Shown: positions 36,561 through 47,888 of the stretch, piece after piece
How positions within the stretch are numbered: the stretch's first letter is position 1
Layout of the letters: each line of letters opens with the position of its first letter
Assembly: GCA_037044905.1 (NCBI GenBank)
Contig: JBAOKB010000159.1
Coordinates: 682,001-746,000, forward strand
Direction of reading: 5' to 3'
Length of the DNA stretch: 64,000 nucleotides
DNA from: Hortaea werneckii
Taxonomy: Eukaryota > Ascomycota > Dothideomycetes > Mycosphaerellales > Teratosphaeriaceae
Notes under the pieces: generated by a model
What the model was told of the DNA's origin: nothing
What the model saw: only the letters and a program-made list of their open reading frames with translations
The model's database searches: none
Program-made: the position numbers and the translations under genes

Positions 36561-37091
36561 CACTGGGCAAGGCTCGGACTGTTGATGCGACGCACCACTG
36601 ATCCCGCCGCCGGATACGCCTATTGTGCTCCGGCTGTAACCATCGCTCGATCAGTCCTGGCAGTTGAACCCCTGTCGCCGGGCTGGAGATACGCTTTTCA
36701 TACATATTGGTCCCAAGGCCGCCTCGTTGTTTATCCCGTTTCTTCTATCCTCTGGTACTCTCTCACCAACCCTCTATCTCTGTTGGACCATTGCAGACTA
36801 GCCATCTGCTCCAACATCCCCTCCGTTTCTTTCTAGCGTTCCTATAGATCTTTTTACTTGCAGTTTGAAAGTGCTCTCTAGCCAAGAGCCTTTGCATTTC
36901 CTGCACTCACTCGCTCCCGAGTCCTACCTACTTCACGAGTATCCGCTGTGTCTAGCCAACATAGTAGATCCCAAAGGAACCCACGAACCTCACCTCACCT
37001 CATCGACCTCGAAACTATCATTGCAACTCACGAACTGAATACGGAGGACTACAGTAATATTTAAAGAGTTCAGAAGCAATTTTACACCAAA

Positions 37092-40000
37092 ATGTCCAAC
37101 GTTCTGCTTTTCGGCGACCAGACCGCCGAGCAGTACCCGCTGTTGAACAAGATCGTTCTCCGTAAGGAGAATGCCTTGGTAATCACCTTCGTCGAGCGTT
37201 GCGCGAAAGCGCTGCGGGAGGAGACCAACGCCTTGCCTCGCAGCCAGCGCAATGCCGTTCCCGACTTCTTGACAGTCAACGACCTGAAGGAGGCCTACCA
37301 CCAGAAGGGCGTGAAGGTGCCGATGGTAGAGTCCGCTCTTGTCACCATTGCTCAGATTGGTCACTACATTGGCTACTTTAGCGAGCACTCTGCGGAGCAG
37401 CCATCTGCCACGAACACCGTGCTCTCGGTCTCTGCACCGGTCTGCTCGCCGCGGCTGCCGTTGTCGCGTCCAAGACTGTGGAGGAGCTGGTCCTGGTTGG
37501 TGTGGAATTTGTGCGTCTGTCGTTCCGTTCTGGTGCTGCAGTCGACGCTGCACGGACTGCCCTCTGCCAGACCGGCGACGACAATGCGCCGTGGTCTACC
37601 ATTGTGACCGGCACCACCGAGGCAGCAGCCAAGGAGGCGTTGGCCAAGTTCCATGAAGAGAAGGGAATCCCGCAAACAAGCCATGCATACATTTCAGCTG
37701 TGTCGGTCATGGCCATTACCGTTTCTGGCCCGCCAACCACCGTCAAGCGCTTCTTCGAGGAGTCCCCAGCTCTGTCTAAGAATCACCGTGTGCCGATTCC
37801 CGGTCTATGGACCATACCACGCAGAGCACCTCTTTGGAGAGACTGAGATCAACAAGATCGCCAGTGCTTCCATTTGGAGGGACTCAAGCAGCACCAGCCA
37901 GTCTCGCTGGTTCACTCTGCTGCCACTGGCAAGGCTCTGGTTGCTGAGAACGCAGCCGAGCTCGCCAAGCTTGTCCTGGCTGAGATGCTCCAGCACCCAG
38001 TTCGCTGGGATCACCTGCTCGAGGAGGCTGTCTCTCAAATCACCTCTAAGAAGGCTCCGGCGAAGATCTGGGCGATGGGTGTCAGCAACGTAGCCAACAG
38101 CTTGGTTTCTGCTCTGAAGGCTGGAGGCCAGACTGATGTTTCTACCGTTGACCAGAGCACCTGGACCGAGAACGAGCCGGACACTCATGGCCGCACCCAG
38201 AATGACAAGGTTGCCATCGTTGGTATGGCCGGTCGTTTCCCGAACTCGGCTGATCATGAGGCTCTTTGGGAGCTGCTCATGAAGGGTCTGGATGTCCACC
38301 GCCGCATCCCGAAGGACCGTTTCGACGCTGACACCCACGTCGACCCGTCTGGCAAGGGCAAGAACAAGTCTCACACCCCCTTCGGTTGCTTCATCGACGA
38401 GCCTGGTTTCTTCGACCCCCGGTTTTTCAACATGAGTCCTCGTGAGGCAGCTCAGACCGACCCTATGGGACGTCTGGCGCTTGTCACCGCTTACGAGGCT
38501 CTCGAGATGTCTGGTTACGTGCCTAACCGCACTCCATCTACCAAGCTCCACCGTATCGGAACTTTCTACGGTCAGACATCCGACGACTGGCGTGAGATCA
38601 ACGCGGCTGAGAATGTCGACACCTACTTCATCACTGGTGGTGTGCGTGCTTTCGCTCCAGGCCGCATCAACTACTACTTCAAGTTCTCTGGTCCTTCCTA
38701 CTCGGTCGACACCGCCTGTTCCTCCTCTCTCGCAGCCATCCAGCTCGCCTGCACTTCTCTGTGGGCTGGTGACTGTGACACCGCGTGCGCTGGTGGTCTC
38801 AACGTTCTTACCAACCCTGACATTTTCTCCGGCCTATCCAAGGGTCAATTCTTGTCCAAGACTGGCTCCTGTAAGACCTACGACAACAACGCTGACGGTT
38901 ACTGCCGTGGTGATGCTGTTGGTACTGTCATCCTTAAGCGTTACGAGGACGCTATTGCCGACAAGGACAACATCCTGGGCTGCATTCTTGGCGCTGCGAC
39001 CAACCACTCTGCCGAAGCTGTGTCTATCACCCACCCGCACGCAGGGGCCCAGGAGTTCTTGTACAAGCGTGTTCTGGCCAACGCTGGCGTCGACGCCCAC
39101 GAAATCAGCTATGTCGAGATGCACGGAACTGGTACTCAGGCTGGTGACGGCATTGAAATGACTTCGGTCACCAATGTCTTCGCTCCTCGCCACCGTCAGC
39201 GTCGCGATGACCAGCCAGTCTACCTTGGTGCCATCAAGGCCAACGTCGGTCACGCTGAGGCCGCCTCGGGTATCAACTCTCTTGCCAAGGTGCTCCTGAT
39301 GATGAAGCATAACAAGATTCCGGCCGACGTCGGTATCAAGGGCGAGATGAACAAGACTTTCCCTGCTGATTTGAAGGACCGCAAGGTCAACATCTCCCAG
39401 AAGGCGGTTGACTGGCCTCGCAATGGCAAGGAGAAGCGCAAGGTCTTCCTGAACAACTTCTCCGCTGCTGGCGGTAACACTGCCCTGCTTCTGGAGGACG
39501 GCCCTGCCTACGAGGCTCCAACGGCCACTGACCCGCGTGGCACTGTTCCCGTTACCGTGACCGCCCGCTCTATCTCCGCCCTCAAGCGCAACATCGCCAA
39601 CTTGCAGAAGTACGTCAGCGAGAACCCGAGCACGACTCTGACTTCGATGTCGTACACCTTGACTGCTCGCCGCATCCAGCACAACTACCGTGTTGCCTTC
39701 CCTCTTGACCAGATCAACAAGTTCAGCGATGCGCTCCAGGCTCAGGTGAAGGAGTCATACAGTCCTGTTCCAAATGCCCCAACCCGTGTTGCGTTCTGCT
39801 TCACTGGTCAGGGTTCGCAATACACCGGCCTGGGTCAGAAGCTCTACAACGACCTCAAGAGCTTCCGCGACGACATTGACCAGCTCGACCACCTTGCACG
39901 CGTTCAGGGCCTGCCATCCTTCCTCGAGATCGTCCAGGGCGCTGATGTGCAGACCTGTCTCCTGTCAAGGTGCAGCTTGGCATGGCCTGCATTCAGGTCG

Positions 40001-43000
40001 CGCTTGCTCGCATGTGGGCTGCTTGGGGCATCACTCCGGCTGCTGTCATTGGTCACAGTCTGGGAGAGTACGCCGCGCTCCACGTCGCTGGCGTGATCTC
40101 TGCTTCTGACATGGTGCTACTTGTCGGTCGTCGTGCTGAGCTCCTGGTCCGTGACTGCACTCCTCACACCCACGGTATGCTCGCTGTCAAGGGCGGTGCT
40201 GAGGCTATCCGCAACACTTTGGGCAGCAAGATGACCGAAATCGCTTGCATTAACGGCCCTGAGGAGACTGTCCTTTGCGGCAGTGGCGATGTTGTTGGTG
40301 CTGCCAACGAGACTCTGGCTGCCAAGGGCTTCAAGGCCACCAAGCTCAACGTCCCATTCGCTTTCCACTCCGCCCAGGTTGACCCGATCCTGGAGCAGTT
40401 CAAGAAGATTGCTGCTTCGGTCACCTACAACAAGCCTGCGGTCCCTGTCCTCTCTCCTCTCGAGGGTGACATCATCCGCGAGGCCGGCAAGATCAACCCT
40501 GAATACCTGGCCCGTCACGCTCGCGAGACTGTCAACTTCTGGACTGCTCTCACCGCTGGTCAGAAGGAGAAGGTCTTCGACGAGAAGACTGCATGGCTCG
40601 AGGTTGGCGCTCACCCGGTGTGCTCGGGCATGGTCAAGGCTTCCATCGGTGCCACCACCACTGCCCCATCTCTTCGCCGTGGCGAGGATGCATGGAAGAC
40701 CATCTCCAACAGCATGTGCACGCTCTTCACCGCTGGTGTGAACTTCAACTTCGATGAGTTCCACAAGGAATTCAACGATGCTCAGGAGATGTACACTCTG
40801 CCCACCTACTCCTTCGACAACAAGAAGTACTGGCTGGACTACCACAACGACTGGACTCTCCGCAAGGGAGAGCCGGCCCAGACCAAGGAGGTCATCGTCG
40901 AGAAGCCAGTTGCAAGCGCTTCCGCTCCAGCTGTCGCGATGCCTGCCAAGCGCCTGTCGACCTCTTGCCAGCGTGTCATTGCTGAGAACTTCAGCGGCAA
41001 CAACGGCAGCGTCACCGTTCAGAGCAGCTTGGCCGATCCCAAGCTTTACCCCGTTGTCTGCGGCCACATGGTCAACAACGCCGCTCTGTGCCCCTCCAGC
41101 TTGTACGCGGACATGGCTCTCACCATCTCTGACTACATCTGGAAGCAGATGCGCCCAGGCACTGAGACGCCAGGCTACAATGTCTGCAACATGGAGGTTC
41201 CCAAGCCGCTGATCGCTCAGATTCCTCAGCCAGCTGAGGGCCAGCACATCCAGCTCGAGGCGAACGCTGATCTTGACTCTGGCATTGTTAAGCTCAACTT
41301 CCGCAGCGTCAAGCCGGATGGCCAGAAGCTCCAGGACCACGCTCACTGCATTGTCCGCCTTGAGGACAGGGCTGCTTGGGAGGATGAGTGGTCTCGCTAC
41401 AACTACATGGTGCAGGCTCAGATGGAGCTGCTCCAGCACAAGACTCTCAACGGCGGTGCCCACAAGGTCCAGCGCGGCATGGCCTACAAGCTGTTCAAGG
41501 CTCTCGTCAACTACGACGAGAAGTACCGAGCAATGGCTGAAGTTGTTCTCGCCAGCGGTCAGACCGAGGCCTCTGCCGTGCTCGACTTCCCAACCAAGCC
41601 AGAGGACGGTGACTTCTACTGCCCGCCATACCACATCGACGGCTCCTGCCACATCTCGGGTTTCATCGTCAACGCTTCTGACTTGCTCGACTCCGAGCAG
41701 AACGTTTACGTCTCTCACGGTTGGGGCGCGATGAAGTTCTCTCGTCCGCTCACCGCTGGCATGAAGCTTCGCAACTACGTCCGCATGCAGCCTCAGCCGA
41801 ACAATGTTTCCAAGGGTGACGTTTACATCATGGAGGGCGACCAGATCGTTGCTGTCTGCGAGGGCATCAAGTTCCAGCAGATCCCGCGCCGTGTCCTCAA
41901 CACCTTCTTGCCACCCAACAAGGGCTCTGGCATAGCTTCTGCCGGCCAAGCCCGCTGCTGCTCCAGTCGCTGCTGCCCGCCCTGCCCCGGCTGCTGCACC
42001 GATCAAGACCGCACCTGCCCGGCCAAGGCTGCCCCAGCTCCCGCTCCGGCCGCACCAAAGGCTGCACCGAAGCCGAAGAAGGCGGCTGCGCCCAAGAAGG
42101 CAGCCGGCGGCCTTACCGCCAAGGTCATGAAGATCTTGGCTAAGGAGACCGAGGTGGATGAGGGCGAGCTGGTTGACGAGGCTCAGTTCGAGAACCTTGG
42201 CGTCGACTCTCTCCTGTCATTGACGATCTCCGCTGTCTTCCGTGAGGAACTGGACATGGACATCAGCTCCACCCTCTTCACCGACTACCCAACCGTTGGA
42301 GACATGAAGAAGTACTTTGCCCAGTTTGACAATGGCTCTTCAGCCTCTTCTTCTACCGAGGAGGAGGATTCGGATGAGGACTCAATCCCGCCGACCGACG
42401 CCGCCACCCCAATGGACGACCTCTCCACTCCTGCCAGCTCAGTAGGAAGCTCCGCGCCCAGCGATGCTGGCAAGCCTGACTCGCCAACCCGCGAGACTCT
42501 TGAGGACGTTGGTGACGTGAGCTTGGCCAAGCACATCGTTGCCCAGGAGATGGGTGTCGATATCGCTGAAGTCACTGATGACGCCGACCTCGCCGAGATG
42601 GGTATGGACTCTTTGATGAGCTTGACCATCCTTGGTGAGCTCCGCGAGAAGACCGGAATCGATCTTCCATCGACCTTCCTGACGACCAACCCAACCATGA
42701 AGGATATTGACAATGCTCTCGGTATGCGCCCAAAACCCAAGGCCGCCCCGAAGCCGGCTGCCCCCAAGGCAGCTGCGCCAAGCTCGAGCAAGAAGACTGA
42801 CATGAACGAGGTGAGCGCACGTCTTAGTGCGCTGAACAACAACACCGACATCAGCCGCTACCCCAACGCTACTTCCGTCCTGCTCCAAGGCAACCCGAAA
42901 CAAGCTACCAAGAAAATCTTCTTCCTTCCCGACGGCTCCGGTTCCGCCACCTCTTACGTTTCTATTCCCAACCTAGGCCCTGACGTTTGCGCCTACGGTC

Positions 43001-43711
43001 TCAACTGCCCCTTCATGAAGAACCCCGAGCAGTGGCAGTGCGGTATCGAGATCTCCGCCCTTGTTTACCTGGCTGAGATCAAGCGTCGACAGCCACAGGG
43101 CCCTTACATCATCGGTGGTTGGTCTGCTGGTGGTGTGATCGCCTACTCTGTCGCTCAGGCGCTTCTGGCGGCCAACGAGGGTGTCGAGAAGCTTCTGTTG
43201 CTCGACTCGCCTTGCCCTGTCAACCTCGCTCCTCTCCCAGCCCGTCTCCACAACTTCTTCAACGAGATCGGTCTCCTTGGTACCGGCGACCCAGCCAAGA
43301 CTCCCAAGTGGCTCCTGCCTCACTTCTCGGCTGCAATCCGTTCGCTGTCCGACTATGACCCCAAGCCAAGTCTGAGGCCTATCCCCACTTACGCCATCTG
43401 GTGCCGTGAGGGTGTTGCCGGTAACCCAGGCGACCCTCGTCCACCGCCCGCTGAGGAGGAGGACCCGGCTCCGATGACCTGGTTGCTCGAGCACCGCACC
43501 AACTTCAAGGATAACGGCTGGGCTCAGCTCTGCGGTGACTCCATGAAGTTTGGTGTCATGGGCGGCCACCACTTCTCCATGGTAAGTCACACTTTTACAT
43601 CAAAATTCATCCCTCAAGCAACGCGATGCTAACCCCCTGAACAGATGAAGCCGCCGCATGCCGATGACCTCGGGAAACCTCATCCGTGAGGGACTTGACT
43701 GGCAGCCGTGA
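37092..43711 (+). CDS. PKS1: Non-reducing polyketide synthase, SAT-KS-AT-PT-ACP-ACP-TE (DHN-melanin; frame broken)
   Basis: Makes 1,3,6,8-tetrahydroxynaphthalene, the first DHN-melanin intermediate, from malonyl-CoA. Domains in order over about 2185 residues: starter-unit ACP transacylase (1-250; active site GLCTG), ketosynthase (370-800; DTACSSS, EMHGTGT, NVGHAEAASG), acyltransferase (900-1220; GHSLGEYAA), product template (1290-1600; His in VCGHMVNNAAL, Asp in YHIDGSCHISGF), two ACPs (GVDSLLSL, GMDSLMSL) and a thioesterase/Claisen cyclase (GGWSAGGV, GGHHFSM). One 63-nt intron (43582-43644) lies near the 3' end. The start has context ACCAAAATG. The frame shifts at about 37424, 37795, 37873, 39954, 41945, 42022 and 43679; each shift restores conserved sequence in the new frame. 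The true end (LIREGLDWQP, stop 43709-43711) follows the last shift; as written, a stop occurs at 43687-43689. Confidence 0.95.
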
Positions 43712-44398
43712 ACGACTTTCAGGCCTTTATTTCCTCTTCATTTATTCTGGAAAGCTAGCAGCTACAGCCGCCTTGGGCTGAGGTTGGCAGTGGCTACACC
43801 CTTTTTGGAATATGGACAGACGCTAGGCGTAGGCTGGCCTTGGCCGGCCAGTCGAAACCTTGGCTCTTTCCCTTTCACGACTACTTAATCCCCTTGACAC
43901 CGGTGGCATTGGTTTTTGCGCATGGATTTGGAGCTGGCTTATAGATGAGATGCTTTTGATGTCGCATGGACGTTGGCTGTACGCAGCCTGCTGATTTGGA
44001 TGTGTATATTGGACTGCATGATTTTGTTTGGCTTTTTCTTTTAGTAATAGAAAGGATGCTGTGATGGAGCACTTGGCGGTAGTACCAACGGGTGGCTCCC
44101 ACGTAGTATCGTAGATAGTGTCTCCTGAAGCAGTTACTTCCTTCAGACTTACCAGGTCGAGAGCCTGCAATCCCATTTCAAGTACTTCTCATATGGTATG
44201 TGTTGTCGTTAAAGGAAGGGACAGGTCGGAATATGGGTAGTTCCTTGGGCGGGCAATGCCAGTCCTTTCACGTGACTTGATTTCGTAGAAGGTAGCCATG
44301 GACTTCGCCATGGACATTCTAGATTAGGTAGATCACAGCTTACATGACATCTGATGCAAGCCACACTTTATGATTTGTCTAGCAGGTCATACCCGACT
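43712..44398. other. Intergenic, convergent 3' ends
   Basis: Lies between the PKS1 end (plus) and the prefoldin end (minus). It should contain both 3' ends. No gene recognised. Confidence 0.5.
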
Positions 44399-45286
44399 TC
44401 AGCCATTGGGCTGGCCCTTCTTCTCTGCGCTCCCGCCTTTGCCATCGGCATTCTCTTTCCTCCGCTGGCCGACATCCCAGTTGTATACTCGTGCGGTGGC
44501 GACTTCCATTGTCTGAAAAGGAATGAATCAGCAAGGCGAATAGATCGGGCATAGTGAAGGAAACCTTACAGTGATCTGTTCCCGCAGGAAATCCAGGTCC
44601 TCCTCGCAATTTGAAAATGATGCTTGTGCCGCGTCCAGCTTCTCCTGTAGCAGAGCCTCCGCCTCTGGTAGAGGGTACGAAAGCATGACGTTGGCCTGGG
44701 TGGGGTCAGTATCATTCATTGGAATTCTTTAGAAGTACAGAAGTAATGTGACATACACCGAGCCATAGGTAAACTTCTTCGGTCTGTGGTATCTGCGCCT
44801 TGGCGAAGAGAGTGTCGTTCAGCTCAAAGAATGACTCCAGTGGCTCAGCATCTTCCTTGAAGTTTGTCAGCATCATGTTTGGTAGCCACCTATCTTCCCT
44901 GCCATACCTTGCGAGACTTGAGGAAGCGAACCGTCTCGAGGGTCTTCTGGATGTCAGGCATTTTGTCTTTTAGCCCTGCCGCACGCCGTTGCTGGTTGAC
45001 CTCCATGAATTGATACTTCCTGCATGGCGTCAATTTTCGCATCCCAGCAATGAGCAAAACCCGAAGTAAGCATACGATATCATCTCCTGGAAGCTTTTGA
45101 GACATCCTTCGACATCCTCCCTTGAGGAGACATAGTCCTCGACCTTGTCAACGAAGGGAGCATATGGAATGCCCCTTGGATTTGTTGGCGCGTCTTTGCT
45201 GTCATTGCGGGTCAGTACATATATGTATATGGGTTTCCCTGCAGCGGCAGAATATCGACTTACCCTATCTTAGCTTTTTCGGCCAT
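44399..45286 (-). CDS. PAC10: Prefoldin subunit 3 (VBP1/Pac10)
   Basis: An alpha-type subunit of the hexameric prefoldin co-chaperone that delivers unfolded actin and tubulin to the cytosolic chaperonin. Six small exons join in phase with clean GT-AG sites: 45286-45264, 45198-45076, 45019-44908, 44855-44757, 44695-44570 and 44512-44399, total 198 residues, the family's usual length. Recognisable segments are NPRGIPYAPFVDKVEDYV, KYQFMEVNQQRRAAGLKDK, the C-terminal coiled-coil ANVMLSYPLPEAEALLQEKL, and TMEVATARVYNWDVGQRRKE near the end. Helical coiled coils flank a central beta region, as expected. The gene is unusually intron-rich for this window, and its frame is intact. It converges on PKS1 and is divergent from the esterase. 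Confidence 0.96.
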
Positions 45287-45937
45287 CACCGCAATGTCAT
45301 GTCAAGATGAGCGTCGTTAAGTCCAGCGGGCTGATTTTCTCGAAGCACGTGAAAGCGGGTCCCAGCCATATTCATGCGCCACACTAACGCCACAAGCAAG
45401 GTTCGCACCTCGTGGGGCTGGCTGCTCTGGGATCTCCACCACAACTGGCCATTCTACCTAAAGCTTCCCAGCCCGGTTAATACAGACCCCTCCCGCAGCG
45501 ATGATGTCGAAAGACATGTCACCGCCTACTTCCATGAGCAGCTGAGATGTATATCGCCGCTCACTTTGGTCGCAGCCGGAAGGATCGGTCAGGCATCTTC
45601 AGCGTGGCCACATCAAAGACCAAACTCATTTCTCCGGCAAGTACACAGTAGTATTCGTGTTTTCATCCGCCCTCCGAAACCGCACTTGTTTAGTACCCGT
45701 CCAAATAACTTTGCCATCAGCCCGCCGCATGCTCATGCCAAGGAACACGACGTCGAGATGCAGATCGACTCCTCATTGACAGTGGCGTGCCGGTTGCCGG
45801 CGTGAGAGGGGTTAGGCCATCATGACGCACCGTTGATTATTTCTTGTTTAAGACGACATCTCCGTAGAGACCAATGTTACACAAAGCCTAGGCGTTTTCT
45901 TAGCACTGCTTAGGCCATTGATACTGCTTTCTTTAAA
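45287..45937. other. Divergent intergenic region, prefoldin/esterase
   Basis: A 651-nt shared upstream region. A 143-codon plus-strand frame (45374-45805) lies inside it but shows no family resemblance and no start context, so it is not called. Confidence 0.45.
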
Positions 45938-47642
45938 ATGGCAACCGCATTGTCACTGCTTCTCCTCTCCGGAGTGGCCAATGCCTTTCCACCATGGCAT
46001 CATGGTCCTCCAAAATGGGGCCACAATGACCAAGACTATCGTGTGTCCACAACCTCCGGCCAAGTACGTGGCAAGGTCGACCCGGACCTGCCCAATGTGC
46101 AGCAATATCTCGGTATTCCCTTCGCTGTGCCCCCGATTGGCGATCGGAGATGGACAGCACCAGAGCTGCTAGATCAACGCGAGGCCGATATCGATGCTAC
46201 TGAGCTGCCAGTCAGCTGTATGCAATATCTCAGCAACCAGGGCAGCTCGGTTTACGTGCGAGAGATCTTGAATTCAACCTCCAAGGCCTGAATCGCACTG
46301 GTGCAGTCAGCGAAGATTGTCTTACTGTATCTGTTTGGACACCCAGTAGCGTTGAAGAGAGCCACGACTGGCATGACGAACATCACTGGGGCCCTCCTAA
46401 AACTCACGGCGGCAGCAAAGAAGAAGAATGAGGGCCTCCCTGTGCTTATTTTCTTCTACGGCGGTGGCTTCCAGACCGGTGGCGAGGATGTGCCTTACCA
46501 GATTCCAGCGCAGTGGGTCAACAGAACTCCAGACCATTTGGTCGTATCGTTCAATTACCGCCTGAACATCTTTGGATTCCCAAACGCCGCTGGACTGGAC
46601 GAGCAGAATCTCGGCTTGCTAGATCAAAGAGCGGCTGTCGAGTGGTGCAAGAAGAACATTGCTGCTTTTGGAGGCGATCGTAGGTTTCTTGTCTAAATCT
46701 TCCATCTCTGCATGCGCTAACCACGAACAGCCAACCGTATGGTCATCTGGGGCAAAGTGCTGGTAGCATTTCGGTCGACTATTACAACTACGCTCACTAC
46801 GAGGATCCCCTCGTGACAGGCCTCATCTTGGACTCAGGGACAGCTTTTAGCGATTTGACATCTGATGATGTCTCCAACAGCAACTTCACCTTCGTCGCTG
46901 AGAATGTTGGCTGCAGCGGTCTCGGCACTGATCCTTCGGCACAACTCGCATGCATGCGCAAGGTGAGCGCGGATAAGATTGAAGGCTTCGTCGCCAAATA
47001 CCAGGAAAGCGGCGACACGCCCGCCATTAGTTTCAACCCTGTCCCGGATAACGAAATTGTTTTTGAGAATTATACTGAGCGTGCCTTAGCTGGCAAACAA
47101 GCTCAAGTGGTAAGTCATACTTGATCTAGTACACTGAGTTCACCGCGCTGACAATCCAATAGCCGGCCATCGTCGGAACCAACACTGAAGATGGCGTCCC
47201 ATTCGTCCCCTATCACCCCAGCGGACCTGATAACCAAACAGCAGTCCTGGCAGCCTTACTCCGCACTTTCTTCTGTCCTGCCACCGAGACACTCAAGTAC
47301 CGTCAGCAGACAGGCTTGTCATCTTACCGCTATCTGTACGCTGGGAATTTCAGCAACGTATCGCCAGAGCCATGGATGGGCGCATATCACAGCTCAGAGC
47401 TGCCGATGCTGTTTGGGACTCATCCCAACTTCAGAGGGCCAAGCACCCCATTGGAGTATGCCACGAGCCATGCCTTCCAGGACGCTTATGTCGCATTTGC
47501 TCGCGATCCAGAGCATGGATTGGCTACGCAGGACTGGCAGCAGTACAGCAAGTTAGGTGAGAATACAGTGAGAGAGTTTGGCGCGGGAGTCGCGGCTCAA
47601 GACACGAGCATTGGTTCTACCGAGGATTTTTGCACTTTTTAA
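45938..47642 (+). CDS. Secreted type-B carboxylesterase/lipase (frame broken)
   Basis: An alpha/beta hydrolase of the carboxylesterase type-B family, predicted to hydrolyse carboxylic esters outside the cell. Residues 1-17 (MATALSLLLLSGVANAF) form a signal peptide. Exons: 45938-46679, 46731-47109 and 47163-47642, with introns of 51 and 53 nt, about 534 residues. Visible motifs are YLGIPFAVPPIGDRRW, the type-B signature EDCLTVSVW, the oxyanion strand LIFFYGGGFQTGG, the nucleophile elbow GQSAGSIS, and a His candidate in GAYHSSELPMLFGTH. The frame shifts at about 46272 (then FNLQGLNRTGAVSEDC), at about 46420 in an AAG repeat (then KNEGLPVLIFFYGG), and at about 46752 (a lost C in GGCAAAGT breaks GQSAG). 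The tail is intact. The natural substrate is unknown. Confidence 0.88.
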
Positions 47643-47888
47643 ACGAAGGCAGAGCGGCCCCATGCCCGTCAAATAGCCAGCCTGAAAGAGATCACTTGAA
47701 TATGGATTCTCTCAATCTTCATGCATTTCGCTAGCTAAAATTCTACCTCGTGATCTCGTTGACCTCAAAGTTCTCTCCCCTCCGTCTGTCCGTGTTTCTC
47801 CCGTCTTTCCCTGTCTGCTTGCATCGCTCTCTGAAAGAAGAACATGACACCAGCAACTCACAGAAAATTGATGCAGAGAGACCAGCTC

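Larger units (their letters stand above)
29054..37091. other. 8 kb divergent region between CMR1 and PKS1, no intact gene recognised
   Basis: CMR1 reads left from 29053 and PKS1 right from 37092, so both promoters lie here. The last kilobase before PKS1 is pyrimidine-rich and is probably its promoter and leader. The middle (about 30.8-34.8 kb) has several protein-like but interrupted frames on both strands, listed separately, that may be decayed or mis-sequenced small genes. Simple repeats are (CTGG)8, (CAG)7 and a 10-G run. I found no transposase, reverse transcriptase, long terminal repeats or terminal inverted repeats by eye. Confidence 0.5.

Noticed and set aside
29054..37091. Transposon island between CMR1 and PKS1
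   Set aside because: I looked for transposase or reverse transcriptase motifs, long direct repeats and terminal inverted repeats and saw none; a heavily decayed element cannot be excluded.
38834..39682. 282-codon minus-strand frame
   Set aside because: Antisense shadow of the ketosynthase domain.
40117..42006. 629-codon open frame on the minus strand
   Set aside because: It is antisense to the PKS1 AT and PT domains. GC-rich codon bias in PKS1 keeps the opposite strand open, and the translation resembles no family.
41940..42030. Cys-rich metal-binding insert in the PKS
   Set aside because: Explained by two opposite frame breaks; the other frame gives a normal Ala/Pro linker.
45374..45805. 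143-codon plus-strand frame upstream of the esterase
   Set aside because: No recognisable motif and it fills a divergent promoter region.
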